A DNA stretch of 64,000 nucleotides from Pegoplata infirma (taxonomy: Eukaryota; Arthropoda; Insecta; Diptera; Anthomyiidae). Shown piece after piece: positions 58,215 through 64,000 of the stretch (its first letter is position 1; each line of letters opens with the position of its first letter). The stretch is from contig OY992537.1 in the NCBI GenBank assembly GCA_963921195.1, positions 30,673,911 through 30,737,910 of the forward strand. The letters run 5' to 3'. The translations under genes and the position numbers were made by a program. The notes below the pieces were generated by a model. The model made no database searches. It had not been told where the DNA came from and saw only the letters and a list, made by a program, of their open reading frames with translations.

Positions 58215-59371
58215 TAATTTGAGCCGACTTTTAAATAATCTACATTAATTTCACATCTCTGGTTGGATTTAGAAATTCGTTGTTCAGAATGTTTTTTTCT
58301 TAAATTACCATTTCTTCGGGAAAAATAAAAAAGAAAACCAAGTACACTATTTGGCCTTTTTTGGTACTTTTTATATTTCCAGAAATAAAAATAAGTATAA
58401 AAAGTATTATACAGTTTCATTTTTAAGCTTCTGGAACCTTTGGTACTTTTTATGTTTCCTAAAAAAAGGAAATGTAAAAGTATTACACATTTAAAATTAA
58501 AATTTTCTGGAAGTTTTGGTACTTTTCCTTTATTTCCTGAAATAAATGGAAATATAAAAAATACTCCTTTTTAACCCCTTAGAATCGAAATTAATTTTTC
58601 AGAATGTTTTTTTTTTTAAATGACCATTTCTTCGGGAAAAATAAAAAAGTACCAAGTATACTATTTGGTCTTTTTTTTGTACTTTTTATATTTCTTGAAA
58701 TAAAAATAAATATAAAAAGTATTATATAGTTTCATTTTTAAGTTTCTGGAACCTTTGGTACTTTTTATGTTTCCTAAAAAAAGGATATATACACATTTGA
58801 AATTTTAATTTTCTACAACTTTTGGTACTTTTCCTTTATTTCCTGAAATAATAGGAAATATGAAAAGTACACCTTTTTAGAATCGAAATTTCCAAAACTT
58901 ACACTAATGTCACAACTCTGGGTGTATTCAAAAAGTACTTTTTCAGATTTTTTTTTTTGTTTTTCAGGAGATTATCTAACTTACCAAATTTAAAGTTTCA
59001 ATTATTTTAGGAGATCAAAAAAGTACCAAAGTAAAAATTTTTTCCATTTTTTTTCCATTAAATCGAAATTTCTAAAAGGTGCCATTTTCCGATTGTTTAT
59101 TGTTTGCCTCAAGGTCCTATATTTCAAGTTTCTATGACCATTATTTCGGCAGTAATAAAAAAGTACCAAAGTAAACTATTTTGGCCTTTTTTAACTTTTT
59201 TTAGAATGATTTTTCCGCTGGAGTGTTATACATTTTCAATTATAAGTTTCTGAAACCTTTGGTTCTTTTTATGTTTCCTGAAATAAAAGGAAATATAAAT
59301 AGTACCAAAAGTACTTCTTTTTACCCCCCTGGAATCCGAATTTCCAAACCTGCACTTATTTCACATCTATG
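58215..59371. repeat. GGTACTTTTTATA repeat family, large block
   Basis: At least four diverged units of roughly 200-380 bp with ttggtactttttat(a/g)tttcc, tgaaataaaaataa and cagaatgttttttt boxes in this direction. Same family as the DNA flanking the 16-bp satellite at 1670-4660. It continues after the inserted element at 60377. Confidence 0.65.
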
Positions 59372-60371
59372 CACAGTGGCCGAAACATCCAATCTAGCGG
59401 CGCTTAATTCGGAAATGTAAAATAATAAAGCCCAAATCATATTTGTGATTATAAAACTTATAAAGCATTTCATTTTTAACCATATTTATTTATTTCAGTG
59501 TTTTTATGTATTTTGGGAAATTTATGTGAATATCGGGAGGGTGGTCTGTATGGGGACTAGAAGTTAAAATGTTCCGATTCCGTTAAAATTTAGAGTGATA
59601 ATTTATGGCTAAAAAAACATTTACCAGTCGAATTTCAAGAGGATATTTGTTAAAATACCATTGTTAGGGCTTTTTAGTAAAACTGGAAGGGGAAATTAAC
59701 ATGGGGGCTATGGGATAACATGGACCGATTTTGTCAAAAATTTAATGGGTTTTGTTCTTTCGATAAAAAATCTTAAATTTCAAATTTTAGCCAAATCTAT
59801 TGAAAATTGTGGTCTGTATCGCGTTTATACTGTTTATTTGGACAGGCAGATAGACCCTAAAAAACCGAACAACTTGAGCGAACTAGCACGCCATACTGAA
59901 ACGTCACAACAAAAATAACCCAAAATAATAATCAAAACAGGAATTGGATCGAATACGATCGAATTTCAAAAGTTGCAGTCCATGAAACTATAGTTTATAT
60001 CACAAATGTCAACTTCTATAATGCACTAATAATAAACTAGATACACACAGGCCACAAACATTTATTTTTTAGTTAAAACATATCTTTTACTTTCAATTAA
60101 AAGTTTTTGGCTCAAAATGTATAAACAATTGACTTAAAAGTGTCAAGAAAAACTCACTGAGTAATTAGCCCCCAAATTCCTTTAATAGACTTGCTGCAGA
60201 AAATGTATATTTGACAGCTTACAGCTGTGCGAATATTGAAAGCAAAACAAAAGTAAAAACGTAATTTTTTTCTGTAAGGTATAGGTAAACGATGCAGTGA
60301 AAAACATTTATCGATCTTAACTTTTTAATTCTGACTTAAGCGCCGCTAGATCAGTGATTTCGGCCACAGTG
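59372..60371. mobile_element. Transib-like non-autonomous element, 1000 bp
   Basis: It begins CACAGTGGCCGAAA and its right end inverts to CACTGTGGCCGAAAT. The TIRs run about 45 bp, through ATCTAGCGGCGCTTAA. CTATG is duplicated at 59367-59371 and 60372-60376. CACWRTG ends plus a 5-bp duplication are the Transib signature, and CACAGTG is also the RAG heptamer. The host GGTACTTTTTATA repeat continues on both sides. No transposase frame. Confidence 0.8.
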
Positions 60372-60376
60372 CTATG

Positions 60377-60900
60377 TTTGGATTTAGAAAGTACTTTTTT
60401 AGAATGTTATTTATTTTTCACTGGCTGATCCAACATACCAAATTTAAAGTCTCTGGAACCATTATTTTAGGATATTGAAAAAGCACTAAAGTACAAATGT
60501 TGAATCTTTGTACTCCATTTTAATCGAAATTCCTAAAAGGTGCCTTTTTCAGAAGTTTTTTTTTTGCTGCAGAGTCCTATATTTCAAGTTTTTATGATAA
60601 TTGCAGCCCAGGAAAATAAGGGGTCATCTGCTTAAAATCGGATAGGTTCTCTGAAAATATGCACAGATCTTAGTTTTGGCAATCTAAAAATGGGAATAAG
60701 AGTCCCAAGAAATCACCCGTGTCCGTGCTGAGATATTGAGGTCAAAGGTCACAAAAACCGGGTTTCTTAAATTTTTTGCTAATATCTCGCTCGATATGAG
60801 TCGTACGCTTTAAGAGTCTATTACAAAACTTGCAGAATATAAAATTATCTAGAATATATTTCTTAATACTTTTTTTGAGATATTGAGGCCAAAATTAACA
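60377..60900. repeat. GGTACTTTTTATA family, continuation, then unclassified repeat
   Basis: Matches 58920-59120 up to about 60600 (ctgatccaacataccaaattt, atcgaaattcctaaaagg). From 60605 the sequence changes to gcagcccaggaaaataagg and a stretch with repeated gagatattgaggtcaaa boxes. Confidence 0.5.
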
Positions 60901-60939
60901 AAAAACCAGATCTTTTACAGTTTTTTATATTTATATTTA

Positions 60940-61765
60940 TTATTATATTTTAAAACTTTTGCGATAGTTTTTAAATTTAAAACCATTCAAGTTTGTAAAA
61001 CTAACACAACAAACTATAATACCCTGAAAAAATTGGTTGAATACAAATATTTTTAGTTTGATTTGAATTAACGACAGCCATCTGGTAAAGGTAGTTCGTG
61101 TACACTAAATCACATTGTAATATCAGTTTTCTCAAAGTTAGCGTATGTATTAGCGATATTCGCGATTATTTTTTTTTATTTTTAAGTAAAAAAAAAACTA
61201 TTTTTTTCATATTATTTAGAGAATTGCTGAATTTTTATCATCTAAACTCTATTATTCGCGGAAATTTTTTTCGCGATTTTTTTTTTTTGCGAATTTTTTT
61301 TTTCCAAATTTTTTTTATTTTTCTATCAATTTATGAAAATGAGTAATATACGATACATTACAGACGAAAAATTAATAAAAAAATTTCGCAGATTTTTTTT
61401 TTCGCGGAAAATTTTTTTCGCGAGTTTTTTTTTCGCGAAATTTTTTTTCCAAATTTTTTTTATTTTGCTATAAATTTATGAAAATGAGTGGAATACTATA
61501 TATTACAGACGCAAAATTAAAAAAAAAAATTCACAGATTTTTTTTTCTCGCGGATTTTTTTTTTTTTTTTTTGCGAAAAAAAAAAATTGATTTTGTAAAT
61601 TTATATTTAAAAACTATCCCAAAAGCATAATAATTAATTTTTTGAAGTATATAGGCTTTACAATTTTAAATCGCGAATACGAGCCTTAACTTCGAAAAAC
61701 GGCTAGCACCATTGAATTCAGCGTACCCGAATTAGCTTTACCAGCAGGGTGCCCAGCTTGTTAGT
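60940..61765 (+). repeat. TCGCGA-rich repeat, copy 1
   Basis: Contains taaaaccattcaagtttgt, ccatctggtaaaggtagttc and atcacattgtaatatcag, then three or four diverged units of ttcgcggaaattttttt with tatgaaaatgagt. It ends ttaacttcgaaaaacggcta before ccagcagggtgcccagctt. A second copy starts at 63434. Reading frames are simple sequence. Confidence 0.6.
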
Positions 61766-61789
61766 TTTTGCGACTAGCACAGTGTACTA

Positions 61790-61867
61790 AATATAAAAAG
61801 TACCAAAAGTATACCTTTTAATCCCTTTAGAATCGGAATCGGAATTTCCAAAATCCCAAACTTAGTG
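61790..61867. repeat. GGTACTTTTTATA family, terminal fragment
   Basis: aaatataaaaagtaccaaaag and ccctttagaatcgga resume the family after the TCGCGA repeat, showing that the latter was inserted. Confidence 0.5.
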
Positions 61868-63345
61868 AACACACAAAAAATTATTGGCTTAAAAATTTCA
61901 ATTAAATCTATTGATCAACAAAATTTAAATTATTGTTTTGATCAACATTTTTGTTACTCTCTTTAACTATCAAATTACAAATTTTCTACATACCAGACTT
62001 TTTTTGCTTCAATTTATTTGAATACATTAATTCAAAAATATACTTTATACTACGGCTTTACATTTTTTTTATTGTCGGCAACATGTTGGTAAGCAAAAAA
62101 TATGATTTTCTTCATAATTATTCCATAAGCGTGAAATTCATTTGTTAAATCAATCATTATTTTAATTGACTTTAAATAAAAAATCGATCAAATTTTTGAT
62201 CAAAATCGAAAAAATGATTAATTGAAAAAAAAGCAATTAATCATCTACAATTTGATGATTGATATCACAATTTTCTTTATCGGAGGAGTTTCAATTAAAA
62301 AATTAATTGAATCCGCGTTTTTGTTGATTGACTTTCGTTTTCAATTCTTTCTGTGAATCTATTCGCCGGCAGGAAGATCTAAATTCAAATGAAATGAAAA
62401 AGCGCTTTTTCTAGAAAATTTCAATTATCGATACCTCGAAAAGTATTGACCTATTGTAAATGGTCAAGTTAAAAAGATCTCTAAAAATATGGACCAAAGA
62501 CGATATGCAGAGGACTGTTTTAAATTCAAAGTTCATAATATGGATTGTCTTATGTGTTACAATCAATGTTCCTCATTCTAAACTTACATTAAGTTTCAAA
62601 TCTTTAACAAAACTAAAACAATTTTAAGCATCATGTAGGTTACACTGACTATAGGTGGACTGGTTTAGAGGGTTACAGTTTTAAGTGAGTGAATGACTTG
62701 CACACATGTAACGAGTATAGGGTTTTTTTAAAAAAAATATATGTACCATTCTTTGATACACACACTCAATACAAGGTACAATGGTGAGGGTAGTTACTAT
62801 CATTGCTAGCTATCATGTAAAAGTGTCCAATCGACTCCATTGCTTACTACCATAAAACAGTTCCCGACCGAAGAGTTTAGCTAAAAATCGATATTAGGTC
62901 AGATTTGAGTTTTAAGAAGCATTTTAAATAAATTTTTCTGATGAACATATGTTCGTATACAGAAAAAACTAAAAATTAATTTCAATTAAAAAATTCGTCG
63001 ATTCAATTAAAAAATGTATTAAATTATAAGTCGTTAATTACAATTATTTTAATTTACCTTTAATTAAAAATTTAATTTAAAATAAAATAAAAAATTAATT
63101 AAAATTTGAATTCTATAAATTAAAAATCAACAGAGACTTAAGTCTGTTCATATAAAATTTTTAAAAAATAAATTGTTAAACTTCTTTGAAAAAATATGTA
63201 ATAATGATGTAAAAAAATAAAAAGAGAGAAAATTTAATAAAGTTGTTTATGAACTTATCATATACTAACATAAAAATATAAATTTGTCCTTTACAAAAAT
63301 GCCCAAAATAGACAGGTTTGATCTTCCCAAATTAGGTGGAATTCC
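61868..63345. other. AT-rich interval, possible AT-rich MITEs
   Basis: Two stretches rich in ttaatt/aatta (61870-62360 and 62958-63130) start near acacaaaaaatt and acagaaaaaact; the first closes with aattctttctgtga. They may be small elements, but the ends are too simple to be sure. No gene is seen. Confidence 0.35.
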
Positions 63346-63433
63346 CAGGGTGGTAGTTTAAAAAGTAGAAATTTTTGTAACAGATGGGGTGTAGGGTAAT
63401 AATAACACTTTGCTCGAATTTGACACTTTTTTT

Positions 63434-64000
63434 AACAAGCTGGCCACCCTACTGCTAAAGTTAATTCAATAGTGTTAGCCGTTTTTCGAAGTTAACGCTC
63501 GTATTCGCGATATTCGCGATTTAAAATTTTGAAGCTCAAGTTCAATAAAATCGGTATTTTTAAACTTTTGTGATAATTTTTAAATTTAAAACCATTGAAG
63601 TCTGTTAAACTAACATAACATACCATAATACCGTGAATTTTTTCGCGAAAAACATTTTTTGTTCGCGAAAAATCTTAATTTTCGTGAAAAAAGTGGTTCA
63701 ATACAAATATTTTAAGTTTGATTTGAATTTACGACATCCATCTGGTAAAGATAGTTCGTGTACACTAAATCCCATTGTAGTATCAGTTATTTTTTTCAAA
63801 TATTAGCGATATTCGCGATTATTTTTTTTTTAAGTAAAAAAAAAAAACACCTTTTTATATTATTTAGACAATTGCTGAATTTTTATACATACAAAAAAAA
63901 ATTTATTCGCGGAATTTTTTTTCGCGAATTTTTTTTTCACATTCTTTTTATTTTGCTATTAATTTATGAAAATGCGTAAAATACGATACATTACAGACAC
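63434..64000 (+). repeat. TCGCGA-rich repeat, copy 2, cut by window end
   Basis: Begins with an inverse of the right end of copy 1 (gtgttagccgtttttcgaag). It then follows 60960-61370: aaaaccattgaagtctgtt, ccatctggtaaagatagttc, cccattgtagtatcag, ttattcgcggaa. Both ends of the family are therefore inverted repeats. Confidence 0.6.

Noticed and set aside
59372..60371. hAT assignment for this element
   Set aside because: The flanking 8-mers do not match. The 5-bp CTATG repeat and CACWGTG ends fit Transib better.

Overview
This window looks like heterochromatin-like or gene-poor nuclear DNA of a brachyceran fly, probably a calyptrate such as a house fly or blow fly relative. The DNA is very AT-rich and dense with non-autonomous transposons. 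The species is an inference. It rests on many copies of a mini-me/DINE-1-type element (start TATACCCTCCACTCTAG, a TA-rich stretch, then a GTCC/GTCT microsatellite) and on one insect-type ionotropic receptor gene. I see only one convincing intact protein-coding gene, an uninterrupted 617-codon ionotropic receptor (IR) at 5462-7315. I see no tRNA, rRNA or CRISPR array and no LTR retrotransposon.

Layout. 1-5400: a 730-bp element with CCCAGC ends, then a large 16-bp satellite split by a 791-bp inverted-repeat element. 5462-7366: the IR gene and its poly(A) signals. 7578-14850: four mini-me copies, a 30-bp-TIR element (9071-9989), a LINE tail with a 14-bp target duplication (11995-12130), and a tandem duplication. 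15060-19070: two CCCAG(C/T)CAG elements, one carrying further nested insertions, and a small hairpin. 20247-23668: a Helitron with a mini-me inside it. 26295-31676: foldback and A-rich repeats ending in a deep nest: SINE-like segment, giant TA-targeting hairpin, CCC element, hAT-type element. 31677-34189: another CCCAGC-like element. 34444-36473: a decayed piggyBac transposon holding a hAT-type MITE and a CCC element, the latter holding a LINE fragment. 38130-40030: a second copy of the 27-34 kb repeat context that preserves empty insertion sites. 41320-44582: a mini-me split by a second giant hairpin and by a CCC element. 44899-49275: a mini-me, a TTA-flanked inverted-repeat element, a 300-bp TIR element and a hAT element holding a TAA-flanked MITE. 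49914-53889: a Foldback-like element built on a 21-bp repeat, holding a second Helitron, which holds a hAT element. 54778-56298: a hAT-type element holding a TAA MITE, which holds a second copy of the element at 1-737. 58215-61870: a GGTACTTTTTATA repeat family interrupted by a 1000-bp Transib-like element with CACWGTG ends and a 5-bp target duplication. 61000-64000: TCGCGA-rich repeats.

The genes do not form a pathway. The biology here is transposon ecology. At least a dozen insertions can be dated relative to one another because target duplications, empty sites or interrupted reading frames are visible. Several different terminal-repeat families beginning CCC share 2-bp target duplications, and two giant hairpin families share one terminal motif and a TA target. 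All boundaries were read by eye from the sequence. Family names rest on terminal motifs and target-duplication length, not on database searches.
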